Part shown: one piece after another, positions 8,868 through 19,448 of the stretch
Layout: each line of letters opens with the position of its first letter
How positions within the stretch are numbered: position 1 is the stretch's first letter
Source: CAZYQW01 sp964649825
Lineage (GTDB): Bacteria > Planctomycetota > B15-G4 > JADJEK01
DNA: 64,000 nt
Direction of reading: 5' to 3'
Assembly: GCA_964649825.1 (NCBI GenBank)
Contig: CAZYQW010000141.1
Coordinates: 33,603 to 97,602, forward strand
Translations under genes and position numbers: made by a program
Notes under the pieces: generated by a model
The model's database searches: none
Told to the model about the DNA's origin: nothing
The model's input: the letters and a program-made list of their open reading frames with translations, nothing else

Positions 8868-10309
8868 CACAGCCTCCGATCGGCGGGGACGCCGTAGCGC
8901 TCGAGGATCTCGGCGTGCGCCGGTTCCGCCGCCTCGCGGTCGAGGACGCCGAACCTTCCGAAGTAACGGAACTCGAGCACGTGGAAGCGACCTTCGTTCG
9001 AGTCGAACGCGTCGATCAGGTCCTCGAGCTCGTTGATCTCGTGCCCGTTCACGCGATCGACCACGAGGTACCGGTACCACGCCATGTCCGCGTTCACCGG
9101 GTGATCGAGCTTGCGCAGCAGGATCACCGACTCGCCACGGTACTGTTCGGGCTCCTCCCGCGGCCGGTAGAAGAACTCGTACATCAGGTGCTGTTCCCGC
9201 ACGAGCGTCTCACGATTGAGCGGCGCGAAGACGAGACCGGCGTGGACGACGTAGCGCGGGAGCTGGTCGTAGACTTCGCCGTAGCGGATGAGCGGACTGT
9301 CGCCGGCCATCAGCACCTCGACCGAGACGCGCTCGTTGCGTCGCCACACGTCCAGCGGGACCCGCTCGCCGACCTGATAGCGGTCGGAGACGACGTTGTA
9401 GTCGAGGCGCAGGTCGTCGATCGCGACGGTCCCATCGTTCGCGATGTCGAACCCCGCGATCGAGAGGATCACGTCGCCTTCACGCAGCACGCCGTCGCCG
9501 CTCGCCGTCGGATAGACGAACTCGACGCGCACGCCGTTCGCTCCGTTCGGCATTCCGGCCTTCCGTCGCGCGGCGGGGTTCTCCATGTTCGACGTCAACA
9601 GACCGAGGTCGGGAAACCCGTCGTACGCACCGTCCTCGACGTCCCGCAGGAAGTGGTGGATCACCTCGGTCGGAATGATGAATCCGACGTTGTCGAGGTC
9701 GGGCGGACCTTGGAACGCCACGCCGACGACGAGCCCGTCCTGCACCACGGGGCCGCCGCTGTTGCCGGGGTTGATCGCGGCGTCGGTCTGGACGGTGAGG
9801 TGGGAATCGAAGCCGGAGTGGACGTAGAGCTTCACCTCGATCCGCGACACCACGCCGCGCGTCGACGAGATCCGGCGCCCGCCGGCCGGATAGCCGTACG
9901 TCTCGACCGTCGAGTGCGGCGCGGGAAGCCCACCGAACTCCACGGCCGGCACCGCGTCGAGCAGCCCCGCCTCCTCCGGCTCGAGGAGCGCGAGGTCGCA
10001 GTCGTGGCCGACCGCGACGAGCCGCGCCGGATGCGGCGTCGGGTCGCCGTGCAGGTACAGGATGATCATGCGATGGTTGGCCACGACGTGCGCGTTCGTC
10101 ATGACCCGACCGCCGTCGACGACGAAGCCGCTGCCGGTCCCGCTCGTCGTGCCGGGCGCGTTCCACGGGGTGTACCAGTCGGGCTCCTGGGAGTGACAGA
10201 GGATCCGGACGACCGATCGCTCGAAGCCTCCCTCGGCCCGCGCCAGGCCGCCTCCCGCCGCCGCGAGCAGCGACAGCGCGACCCCCCATCCTGAACTCGC
10301 TCTCGACAT
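8867..10309 (-). CDS. Deg/HtrA-like periplasmic serine protease with PDZ domains
   Basis: The protein has 480 residues from the ATG at 10309; a GTG three bases further upstream is less likely. The SD-like AGGAAG lies 6 bases before the ATG. A signal peptide ends near ARA at about residue 25. The protease domain has a complete triad: His74 in TNAHVV, Asp105 in HDCDLALL and Ser184 in NPGNSGGPVV. A PDZ domain with EGDVILSIAG follows at about 265-340, then a second PDZ-like C-terminal region. The layout resembles the Deg branch with long C-termini, as in plant Deg proteases, more than classical DegP. It probably degrades damaged envelope proteins. It is first in a two-gene operon with its inactive paralog. 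Confidence 0.87.
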   Translation of the reverse strand: MSRASSGWGVALSLLAAAGGGLARAEGGFERSVVRILCHSQEPDWYTPWNAPGTTSGTGSGFVVDGGRVMTNAHVVANHRMIILYLHGDPTPHPARLVAVGHDCDLALLEPEEAGLLDAVPAVEFGGLPAPHSTVETYGYPAGGRRISSTRGVVSRIEVKLYVHSGFDSHLTVQTDAAINPGNSGGPVVQDGLVVGVAFQGPPDLDNVGFIIPTEVIHHFLRDVEDGAYDGFPDLGLLTSNMENPAARRKAGMPNGANGVRVEFVYPTASGDGVLREGDVILSIAGFDIANDGTVAIDDLRLDYNVVSDRYQVGERVPLDVWRRNERVSVEVLMAGDSPLIRYGEVYDQLPRYVVHAGLVFAPLNRETLVREQHLMYEFFYRPREEPEQYRGESVILLRKLDHPVNADMAWYRYLVVDRVNGHEINELEDLIDAFDSNEGRFHVLEFRYFGRFGVLDREAAEPAHAEILERYGVPADRRL

Positions 10310-10373
10310 CACGCGCTTCCTTTCTCGTCTCGTCGCCCTGTCTTCTCGCTCTGGCTCGTCGTTCCGCCGACGC

Positions 10374-11363
10374 TCACGGAATCAACAGCACCTTACCGAC
10401 GGATGTCCGCTCCTCGAGCGCCGCGTGCGCGGACGGCGCCTCCTCGAGCGGAAACCTCGCTCCGATCACGGGGCGGACGTCGTGCTCCTCGCAGAATCGC
10501 ACCAGCCGCCCCCACTCGTCGCGCCGCGCCGGAAAATCGAGGTTGTGCACGTTCAGACCGGCGAGGCCGATCGAGCGGTGGAAGATCGTCAGCGGATGCA
10601 CCCGCTCGATCCGGTTCTTGTAGTCCGAGTCGATCGAGGTGAAACCGATCACGACGATCCGTCCGAGGTCCGCGAGCGCGGCCAGACTCTTCGTGAAGAC
10701 CTCGCCGCCAACGGACTCCAGCACGTAGTCGACCCCGCGGCCGCCGGTGCGCGCACGGACCTCGTCGAGGAAGTCGACGCGCGTGTAATCGAAGCAGGCG
10801 TCTGCCCCGATCCGCTCGACGAGCTCGCACTTCGACGACCCGCCGGCGGTCCCGAACACGGGCCGGGCGCCGTGGCGGTTCGCGAGCTGGATCGCCGCGG
10901 TTCCGACCCCGCCCGCCGCGGCCTGGATCAGCACCGACTCGCCCGGACGCAGCCGGGCGACCTCGTTCATGCCGTACCACGCCGTCGCGTAACAGATCGC
11001 GAACGCGGCGCCCTCGTCGAAGTCGAGGTGCGCCGGCATCGACAGAATCTCGTTTCGACCGAGAACGACGCGGTCCGCGTAGCAGCCGCCGCGCAGGCGA
11101 AGCGCGATGACGCGATCGCCCACCGCGAACTCACGTGCGGCGCAGCCGCGCTCGATCACGACGCCCGCCCCCTCCTTGCCGATCTCGAACGGCAGGGATT
11201 GATCCTTGCAGTAGCGACCCCGCCGTTCGACGACGTCGGCGTAGTTGATGCCGCATGCCTCGAGCCGGACGACGTACTCGTCGTCGTGCGGGCACGGATC
11301 AGGCGCTTCGCGAACCCGCAAGACGTCCGGGCCGCCGAAGGCGTCGAGCGTGATCTTCCTCAT
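10374..11363 (-). CDS. NADPH:quinone oxidoreductase-like MDR family enzyme
   Basis: The 329-residue protein is a zinc-free medium-chain dehydrogenase/reductase. The N-terminal GroES-like domain contains EACGINYADVVERRG. The Rossmann domain contains IQAAAGGVGTAAIQLA, the usual nucleotide-binding glycine-rich turn of the quinone oxidoreductase branch. The structural-zinc cysteine cluster and the catalytic Cys/His of zinc alcohol dehydrogenases are absent. The expected activity is NADPH-dependent one- or two-electron reduction of quinones or enones in the cytoplasm. It lies 54 bases downstream of ftsH on the same strand and may be read from that transcript. The start at 11363 has no strong ribosome binding site. 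Confidence 0.85.
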   Translation of the reverse strand: MRKITLDAFGGPDVLRVREAPDPCPHDDEYVVRLEACGINYADVVERRGRYCKDQSLPFEIGKEGAGVVIERGCAAREFAVGDRVIALRLRGGCYADRVVLGRNEILSMPAHLDFDEGAAFAICYATAWYGMNEVARLRPGESVLIQAAAGGVGTAAIQLANRHGARPVFGTAGGSSKCELVERIGADACFDYTRVDFLDEVRARTGGRGVDYVLESVGGEVFTKSLAALADLGRIVVIGFTSIDSDYKNRIERVHPLTIFHRSIGLAGLNVHNLDFPARRDEWGRLVRFCEEHDVRPVIGARFPLEEAPSAHAALEERTSVGKVLLIP

Positions 11364-11417
11364 CCGGTGCGTTCGTCGATCCAGCGCAGGAGCGCGCGAA
11401 CACGGGCCCCGATCCGG

Positions 11418-13715
<2,298 letters not shown>

Positions 13716-13740
13716 TGGATTCCTGCTTTCGTCTTTCGTC

Positions 13741-14259
13741 CTACCAGTCGGCCTCGAGTTGGAAGACGATCTTACGAGCCAGCTCGTAGAACGCCTCCCG
13801 CTGTGCCGTCAACAGTCCTTCGCCAGCCGCGAGGGCGAAGTCAACCCGCTCCCGCTCGCTGAACTCCTTCATCAATCGACCCGTCTCGGCGTCGACCACG
13901 CGGCAGCGTACCTCCGTCGTCGCGGACGATTCGGTCGGACGTTCGCGTCGCGTGATCGACAGAACACGCTGCTCGACGTCGGTGATCGTCCCCTGGAGGA
14001 TGACGTCGGCCTGCGACTCATCGACAAGATAGACCCCGGGACGGGACCGGATCTCGTCGCAGACGCTCCTCGTCAAATCGAGCTCGATCTGCCGGAAAAA
14101 CGTTTCGTTGTCGAACACTGGGACCGCGATCCTCCGCGTTCCCTCCGGGAAGAGGCTGTCATTGCGGTAGCCGGCGCAGCCGGCGAGGACCAGACCGAGC
14201 CCGAGCAGACCGACTCGTCCGATCGCACGACCCCGCGCTCTTCTTTCTTTCGGCACCAT
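13741..14259 (-). CDS. lptE: LptE-like LPS-assembly lipoprotein
   Basis: From the ATG at 14259 the protein has 172 residues. A basic n-region and hydrophobic core end in the lipobox LVLAGC, with the lipidated Cys at 28. The mature part begins GYRNDSLFPEGTRRIAVPVF and continues with NETFFRQIE, the pattern I know from LptE-type proteins. The later strands VYLVDESQADVILQGTI and the end ARKIVFQLEADW fit the same family. LptE plugs and helps assemble the LptD pore in the outer membrane, so this supports an LPS-bearing diderm. Two further ATGs at 14313 and 14310 are in frame; I prefer 14259 because it gives a normal signal peptide length. It sits between the BamD-like gene and ftsH. Confidence 0.75.
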   Translation of the reverse strand: MVPKERRARGRAIGRVGLLGLGLVLAGCAGYRNDSLFPEGTRRIAVPVFDNETFFRQIELDLTRSVCDEIRSRPGVYLVDESQADVILQGTITDVEQRVLSITRRERPTESSATTEVRCRVVDAETGRLMKEFSERERVDFALAAGEGLLTAQREAFYELARKIVFQLEADW

Positions 14260-14362
14260 GATGGCCCGCGCCCAAACTGTTTCGAACAAGGACTTCACGA
14301 CGGTGGACATCATAGCCAGCGGCGATCACCAGCGGCGCGAGCGGCGCCCGCGGCCGGCGATT

Positions 14363-15331
14363 CTACTCGTCGGCCGCCGGCCCGTGCGCCGGCGCCCCCG
14401 CGAGATTCCCCTCGGTGCGAAGGACTCCGCGGGGCCGGGCGAGATCCGAGTGCGCGAACGGGACGGAGGCGTTCGCACGGTGGATCCGTTCGCCCTGCTC
14501 GGCCCCGACCGTCCGGTAGTACTCCGCCACGGCAAGCTCGTGCGCCACGACCTCGGACTCCAGCTCGTCCAGGCGCGCGCGGGCCTCCACGTGGAAGCTG
14601 CCGTCGGGATAGACCCGCAAATAGCGTCGCAACGCCGCGTGGGCGAGGAGAATCGGCTCCACGTCGTAACTCGCGCCGCGCGACTGACGACGATAGGCCT
14701 CGGCGACCCGGAAGAGCGCGAGGTCCACCCACTCCGAGTCCGGGTACTCCCGGATCAGGCGCTCGTAGATGTCCGCCGTGGCCTGGTAGTGGCGGTCCTC
14801 GAAGAAGACGTTGGCGAGCTCCTTCCATCCGTCGTCGGCGTACGGGCTGCGCGAGAACTGCGTGACGAGGTAGTTCAGTGCCTCGACGCCGACGTCGTGG
14901 CGGGCGGAGAGGTCGCCGAACCAGCCCCCCCGCTCGCGGACGAGCTCCCTGCCGATCGTGTAGACGCGGCCCGCGATGAGCGGTGCTCGCAGGTCGAACG
15001 GATCCTCGTCGAGGAGCCTGCGGTAGTGGCGAAACGCGAAGTCGTAGTCGCCGAGGCGAAACCGTGCCTCCGCCGCCAGGAATCGCAGGTCGGAACGGCC
15101 CGGGAACTCGAACCGGTTGCGGAGGAGGTACTCCGCGACCTCCGCCGCGCCGCGGTCGTCGCCGCCGGCGACGCGGCCCTCGGCGGCGGATCGGATCTCG
15201 CCCTCGCTCAACTCACGGGCCGGGCGCCCGTCGACGACCGGGGACGTCTGGCATCCGAGCGCACCAAGGAGGCCGCCGCCGGCGGCGAGGAGCCAACGTG
15301 CGACGGCGGGGCCGCGGCGGCGGGGGCTCAT
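14363..15331 (-). CDS. BamD/YfiO-like TPR lipoprotein
   Basis: The 322-residue protein has a lipoprotein signal ending in LGALGC (Cys27). Helical repeats follow, including FLAAEARFRLGDYDFAFRHY, then DDGWKELANVFFEDRHYQAT and later DLALFRVAEAYRR. These are TPR-like units typical of BamD-type outer-membrane assembly lipoproteins. Residues after about 290 are low-complexity and probably unstructured. The ATG overlaps the recO stop by the 4-base ATGA, so the two are coupled. Together with the LptE-like gene just downstream, it suggests an envelope-biogenesis transcript. It is longer than E. coli BamD (about 245 residues), so orthology is likely but not certain; a generic TPR lipoprotein is the alternative. 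Confidence 0.75.
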   Translation of the reverse strand: MSPRRRGPAVARWLLAAGGGLLGALGCQTSPVVDGRPARELSEGEIRSAAEGRVAGGDDRGAAEVAEYLLRNRFEFPGRSDLRFLAAEARFRLGDYDFAFRHYRRLLDEDPFDLRAPLIAGRVYTIGRELVRERGGWFGDLSARHDVGVEALNYLVTQFSRSPYADDGWKELANVFFEDRHYQATADIYERLIREYPDSEWVDLALFRVAEAYRRQSRGASYDVEPILLAHAALRRYLRVYPDGSFHVEARARLDELESEVVAHELAVAEYYRTVGAEQGERIHRANASVPFAHSDLARPRGVLRTEGNLAGAPAHGPAADE

Positions 15332-16086
15332 TCGATCAGGCTCCACAGGCGTCCGGTCGCCAACCGCCTCTCGGCGCGGTGTTCCACGTAGGTCTCCAGC
15401 GCGTGACGCACCTCGGCGATGACGCGCAGGGTGGGAGTCGGGCCAGGGGCGCGGTCGAACAGGCGTCGCGCGAACCAGACCGCATCGGCGGACCAGGATA
15501 CGACGCCGGGCGAGCGGTCCGCGCACGAACCACAGATCAATCCGCCGCGTCCCGCCGACAGCAGCGCGCCGGCTCCGTCCGCGATCCGCGACTCGCACGC
15601 CACGCACGCGTCGACGCGCGGCGCGTAGCCGAGGACGGTCAGGATCCGCGCGATGAACGACACGACCCACGTCTCCAGGACGGCCGGCTCGGTCTCGACG
15701 TCGATCGCGTCCAACGTCGCGATGAGGAGATCGAACGGACCGAGCTCCTGCGCGTGCGGCCAACTGAACCGCGCCACCACCTCCAGCACCTGCGCCCCGG
15801 CGATCCACTGGGCCAGCGACGCCCTCGCGCCTCGGTACGGGTGCGTGACGCGGAACCGGTGCAGGAGGTCGAGCTCGGAGCCGCGCCGGCGCGTGAAGTC
15901 GGCCTGGCCGCGCGTCAGGAGATCGATCGCGCCGCCGAACTCGGATTTCGGCCGAAACGACCCGCGGGCGAGGCAAGCAATCCGACCGTGCATCGGCGTC
16001 AGCAGATGGACGATCTGGCTCGACTCCGAGAAAGGTGCCCGGCGGATCACCACCGCATCCGTCTGCGTCCGCGCGTCCGACGCCAC
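15328..16086 (-). CDS. recO: DNA repair protein RecO
   Basis: The 252-residue protein matches the length and layout of RecO, which loads RecA onto SSB-coated DNA in the RecFOR pathway. An N-terminal OB-fold is seen in DAVVIRRAPFSESSQIVHLL, with the typical RGSFRPKSEFGGAIDLL segment. A helical domain follows, with a four-Cys zinc-binding site built from CVACESR and, about 24 residues later, ICGSC. The start is GTG at 16086. It is the first gene of the minus-strand run leading through the BamD-like and LptE-like genes, and it diverges from the glycan module starting at 16187. Confidence 0.9.
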   Translation of the reverse strand: MASDARTQTDAVVIRRAPFSESSQIVHLLTPMHGRIACLARGSFRPKSEFGGAIDLLTRGQADFTRRRGSELDLLHRFRVTHPYRGARASLAQWIAGAQVLEVVARFSWPHAQELGPFDLLIATLDAIDVETEPAVLETWVVSFIARILTVLGYAPRVDACVACESRIADGAGALLSAGRGGLICGSCADRSPGVVSWSADAVWFARRLFDRAPGPTPTLRVIAEVRHALETYVEHRAERRLATGRLWSLIE

Positions 16087-16186
16087 AACCCGTGTCCCTC
16101 GTGGTCCTTGGAAAACTCTCTTCGGTGTCGTTCAGCGTTCGCTAGACTGCGTCGTTCTCACTCGCGCAAGAAAACCAGAGACGAAC

Positions 16187-17323
16187 ATGGCGTTTCCTCT
16201 CCGCCGGCGGCGCTGGATCCTCTGCTCCGCGAACAACGGCGTCAACGTGGTGATGTACCGCCCGATCGTCGAGCGCCTGAGCGAGGACTCGCGGCTCCGG
16301 ATCTACCACACCGCGTCGCTCAGCCACACGCGGCAATTCGACGACAACGAGCGGGCCGACATCAAGCGCTTCTTCGGCCGGCACGGCGTGCACCGCCACG
16401 TGCTGCATTTTCGGGTGTCCCGGTACATGCCGTGGGACGTCTATCTCAGCCCGAACTTCTCGCGGCGGATCATTCCACGCTTCGCGCGCATCAAGGTGCA
16501 GACCTTCCACGGAGTGTCGTTCAAGAACTGCGCGATCAAGCCGAAGAGCTCGATCTTCGACCGGCTCTTCCTTCCCGGGCCGTACCATCGCCGCCGGTTC
16601 ATCGAGCGCGGGCTCTACCAGGAAGGGGACTCCCGGCTCATCATGACGGGGCTGCCGAAGGTCGATCGGATCGTGGACGGCAGCGTCGATCGGATGCAGG
16701 TGCTGCTCGAGCGCAACCTCGACCCGTCGCTCCCGACGGTCCTGTTCGCGCCGACCGGGGACGCGGGGAATTCTCTCAACCGGCAGGGCGATGCGATCAT
16801 CAGCACGATCCTGAACCTGCCGGTCAACCTGATCGTGAAGCCTCACGATCACGCGTCCGAGGACGAGAAGTGCACGGTCGACTGGCCGGCGCGCCTCGCC
16901 GCCTGGAAGCACGAACGGCTCTTCGCGGACCTCGGGTCCGACGTCGTGCCGCTCCTCGCGTCGGCCGATCTCTTGATCACCGACGCGTCGTCGGTCGCGT
17001 TCGAGTACACTCTCTGCGACCGGCCCATCATCTTCATCGACGTCCCCGAGATCCTGAATGGTCCCCGCCAGAGTCGCATGGATCTCGACACGTGGGGACG
17101 CAAGGGTGGCGACGTCGTGACCCACGCGAAGGAGCTCGAGTCGCTGATTCCACGGTTGCTCGAGGACTCGAGCGAGAAGAGCGAGATCCGCCGCGCGATC
17201 GCCGACGACCTCTTCTTCGACCCCGGAAACGCAACCTCGCGAGCGGCGCGAAGACTCTACGAGGACATGGAGATGGACATGCCCGAATCGATCCGCGCGG
17301 TGGAGGCCGCGGTCGTCGGTTGA
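16187..17323 (+). CDS. CDP-glycerol glycerophosphotransferase-like protein, copy 2
   Basis: The 378-residue protein belongs to the same family as the one at 6242-7360. It has TFHGVSFKN, GPYHRRRFIERG, GLPKVDRI, FAPTGDAG, VKPHDH, ADLLITDASSVAFEY and RPIIFIDVPE. It has no signal peptide or transmembrane helix. The family transfers polyol-phosphate units from CDP-polyols to membrane-anchored acceptors. It is the first gene of a five-gene plus-strand module, 19 bases before an MsbA-type exporter. That order suggests it makes or modifies the lipid-linked product exported by the transporter (inference). The gene diverges from recO across 100 bases, in which I see no convincing promoter. Confidence 0.8.
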   Translation: MAFPLRRRRWILCSANNGVNVVMYRPIVERLSEDSRLRIYHTASLSHTRQFDDNERADIKRFFGRHGVHRHVLHFRVSRYMPWDVYLSPNFSRRIIPRFARIKVQTFHGVSFKNCAIKPKSSIFDRLFLPGPYHRRRFIERGLYQEGDSRLIMTGLPKVDRIVDGSVDRMQVLLERNLDPSLPTVLFAPTGDAGNSLNRQGDAIISTILNLPVNLIVKPHDHASEDEKCTVDWPARLAAWKHERLFADLGSDVVPLLASADLLITDASSVAFEYTLCDRPIIFIDVPEILNGPRQSRMDLDTWGRKGGDVVTHAKELESLIPRLLEDSSEKSEIRRAIADDLFFDPGNATSRAARRLYEDMEMDMPESIRAVEAAVVG

Positions 17324-17342
17324 CGACGGCCCAGCGCGACCC

Positions 17343-19448
17343 ATGAACGACAAGCGAGAAGGCAGCGTGGCGGACGACGAACGGCTGCGGTCGCACCTCG
17401 ACCTCGACGAGCTCGACATCGTCGAATCGGAGCGCGCCGGCGAGGCGACGTTGTCCAGTCGTCTGCGCCGCCTCCTCCTCCCCGCGAGCCGCGAGGATCT
17501 CGCCCTCTACAAGCGCCTCATGCAGTACGTGACGCCGTACTGGCCGAAGGTGCTGTTCGCGGTGCTCCTGTCCGTCATCGGCGGCGGCATGGTCGTCGTA
17601 CAGTTGAAACTGCTGCAGCGAGCGCTGCAGGTCGTCGGCAACGAAGGGGCCTCGCTGAAGGATCTGGCCGGCGGAACGACCCCCGGCGTCGTTCCCACGG
17701 TGAACCAACCCGACCCGGCCGCCACCGTCCCCACGACTCCGAAGGTGCCGGACCCCGCGACGCCGGGCAGTCGCGACTCGAACCCGCCGGTGACGAGCGC
17801 GCCGCTCTCGCTGACCGAACGTCGTGACGCGCTCACCGAAGTCGCGCTCTACTTCCTCGCCGTCGTCCTGTTCGGATCGCTGATCAAGTTCGTGCAGACG
17901 ATGATGATGACCGGTGTGAGCCGCAAGGCGATCCGCCACCTGCGCGAGGACTGTTTCAAGAACCTCGTCCGTCTGCCGCTCCGTTTCCACCAGCGAACGC
18001 ACTCCGCCAAGGTGGTGGCCCGCGTGACGAAGGACATCAACCGCCTGCGCGAGCTGCTCGTCAGCTTCTCCATCAGCGGCAGCAAGGAAGTGTGCATCTT
18101 CTTCGCTGCCCTGTTCGTCGCCGTCAGCACGACCTCTCTCGCCGCTCTGTTCGCGGTCGTGTTCGTCCTCCTCGCGATCCTGCCGATCCGCTACATCGCC
18201 GACAAGATGCGCCACCGCGACAAGTTGGCCGAGGCGGGCTCGGGCGACATGTTCGCGATCCTCACCGAGATGCTCGCCGGGCAGAAGGTCGTGAAGACGT
18301 TCCTCGGCGAACGCCACGAGATCCGCCGGTTCAAGTCCGCGACGCGCGTGATGTACCGGCGGCAGATGGAGACGTACCGCCTGCGGGCGCTGACCGAGCC
18401 TTGCATCGACATCGTGGCCGGACTGGGGATCGCGGGAGCGATCTGGTTCCTCGGGAGCTGGGTGATCGACGGCGACCTTGTCGTATCCGAGCTCGCGCTC
18501 GTCCTGTTCGCCCTCCAGAAGCTGAACTCGTCGGTGCGCAAGATGGGCAAGCTCCAGAACGACTTCGTCCGCGGCGTGATCCGGGCCGAGCGCGTCGTGA
18601 AGCTGCTCGACCAGGTGCCGGAGCTCACCGAGGCGCCCAATGCGATCCCGCTGGACCGGTTCGAGCGCACGATCGAGTTCTGCGACGTCCGGTTCTCCTA
18701 CCAGGAGGACGTGCCCGTGCTCCGCGGCGTCTCCCTGACGATCCGCCGGGGCGAGACCGTCGCCATCGTCGGTCCGTCGGGCTCGGGCAAGACGTCGCTC
18801 GTCGACCTCGTCCCGCGGCTGTACGACGTCGACGAAGGCTCGATCTCGATCGACGGACGCGACCTGCGCGAGTACACGCTGAAGAGCCTGCGCGAACAGA
18901 TCGCCACCGTGACGCAGGAGACGATCCTCTTCCGCGACACGATCCGGGAGAACATCGCGTACGGCATCAAGGTGATCAGCGAGGATGCGGTGATCGCCGC
19001 GGCGAAGGCGGCGAACGCCCACGACTTCATCGCGGCGAAGCCGGGCGGCTACGACACGCCGCTCGGCGAGCGCGGCCTGCGGCTCTCGGGCGGCGAACGG
19101 CAGCGCATCGCGATCGCGCGCGCGATCCTGAAGAACCCTCCGATCCTGATCCTCGACGAGGCGACGTCCGCGCTCGACGCGGAAGCCGAGGCGTCGGTCC
19201 AGGGCGCGCTCGAGTACCTCATGGAAGGACGCACCACGCTGGTGATCGCGCACCGTCTCTCGACGATCCGCCGTGCCGACCGCATCGTGGTGCTGAACCA
19301 GGGCGAGGTGGTCGAGCAGGGGACGCACGACGAGCTGATCGCGCTGGACGGCCGCTACGCGCGCGCCTATCGGATGCAGTCCGAAGCCCACTCGCGCGGT
19401 GACGAAGACGGACCGATCGACGCCTACTTCGGAGAGACCGAGGGATGA
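17343..19448 (+). CDS. MsbA-type ABC exporter (permease and ATPase in one chain)
   Basis: The 701-residue half-transporter has six membrane helices (about 65-370) followed by one nucleotide-binding domain. Walker A GPSGSGKTS starts at residue 477, the signature LSGGERQR at 581, Walker B ILILDEATSALD at about 601, and the H-loop IAHRLS includes His637. It resembles MsbA and related lipid or glycolipid flippases and would act as a homodimer in the inner membrane. Two features are unusual: a 50-residue charged N-tail, and a proline/threonine-rich insert at about 100-158 between TM1 and TM2, on the periplasmic side. Its stop overlaps the next GT4 start (ATGA). Placement between glycan enzymes suggests export of a glycolipid. 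Confidence 0.9.
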   Translation: MNDKREGSVADDERLRSHLDLDELDIVESERAGEATLSSRLRRLLLPASREDLALYKRLMQYVTPYWPKVLFAVLLSVIGGGMVVVQLKLLQRALQVVGNEGASLKDLAGGTTPGVVPTVNQPDPAATVPTTPKVPDPATPGSRDSNPPVTSAPLSLTERRDALTEVALYFLAVVLFGSLIKFVQTMMMTGVSRKAIRHLREDCFKNLVRLPLRFHQRTHSAKVVARVTKDINRLRELLVSFSISGSKEVCIFFAALFVAVSTTSLAALFAVVFVLLAILPIRYIADKMRHRDKLAEAGSGDMFAILTEMLAGQKVVKTFLGERHEIRRFKSATRVMYRRQMETYRLRALTEPCIDIVAGLGIAGAIWFLGSWVIDGDLVVSELALVLFALQKLNSSVRKMGKLQNDFVRGVIRAERVVKLLDQVPELTEAPNAIPLDRFERTIEFCDVRFSYQEDVPVLRGVSLTIRRGETVAIVGPSGSGKTSLVDLVPRLYDVDEGSISIDGRDLREYTLKSLREQIATVTQETILFRDTIRENIAYGIKVISEDAVIAAAKAANAHDFIAAKPGGYDTPLGERGLRLSGGERQRIAIARAILKNPPILILDEATSALDAEAEASVQGALEYLMEGRTTLVIAHRLSTIRRADRIVVLNQGEVVEQGTHDELIALDGRYARAYRMQSEAHSRGDEDGPIDAYFGETEG

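Noticed and set aside
16108..16148. TTGGAA and TAGACT as a promoter for the 16187 module
   Set aside because: The spacing is 29 bases, too long for a sigma-70-type promoter.
17034..19391. A 785-codon minus-strand frame over the ABC exporter
   Set aside because: It is the complement of Walker A, signature and Walker B coding sequence; a shadow frame.
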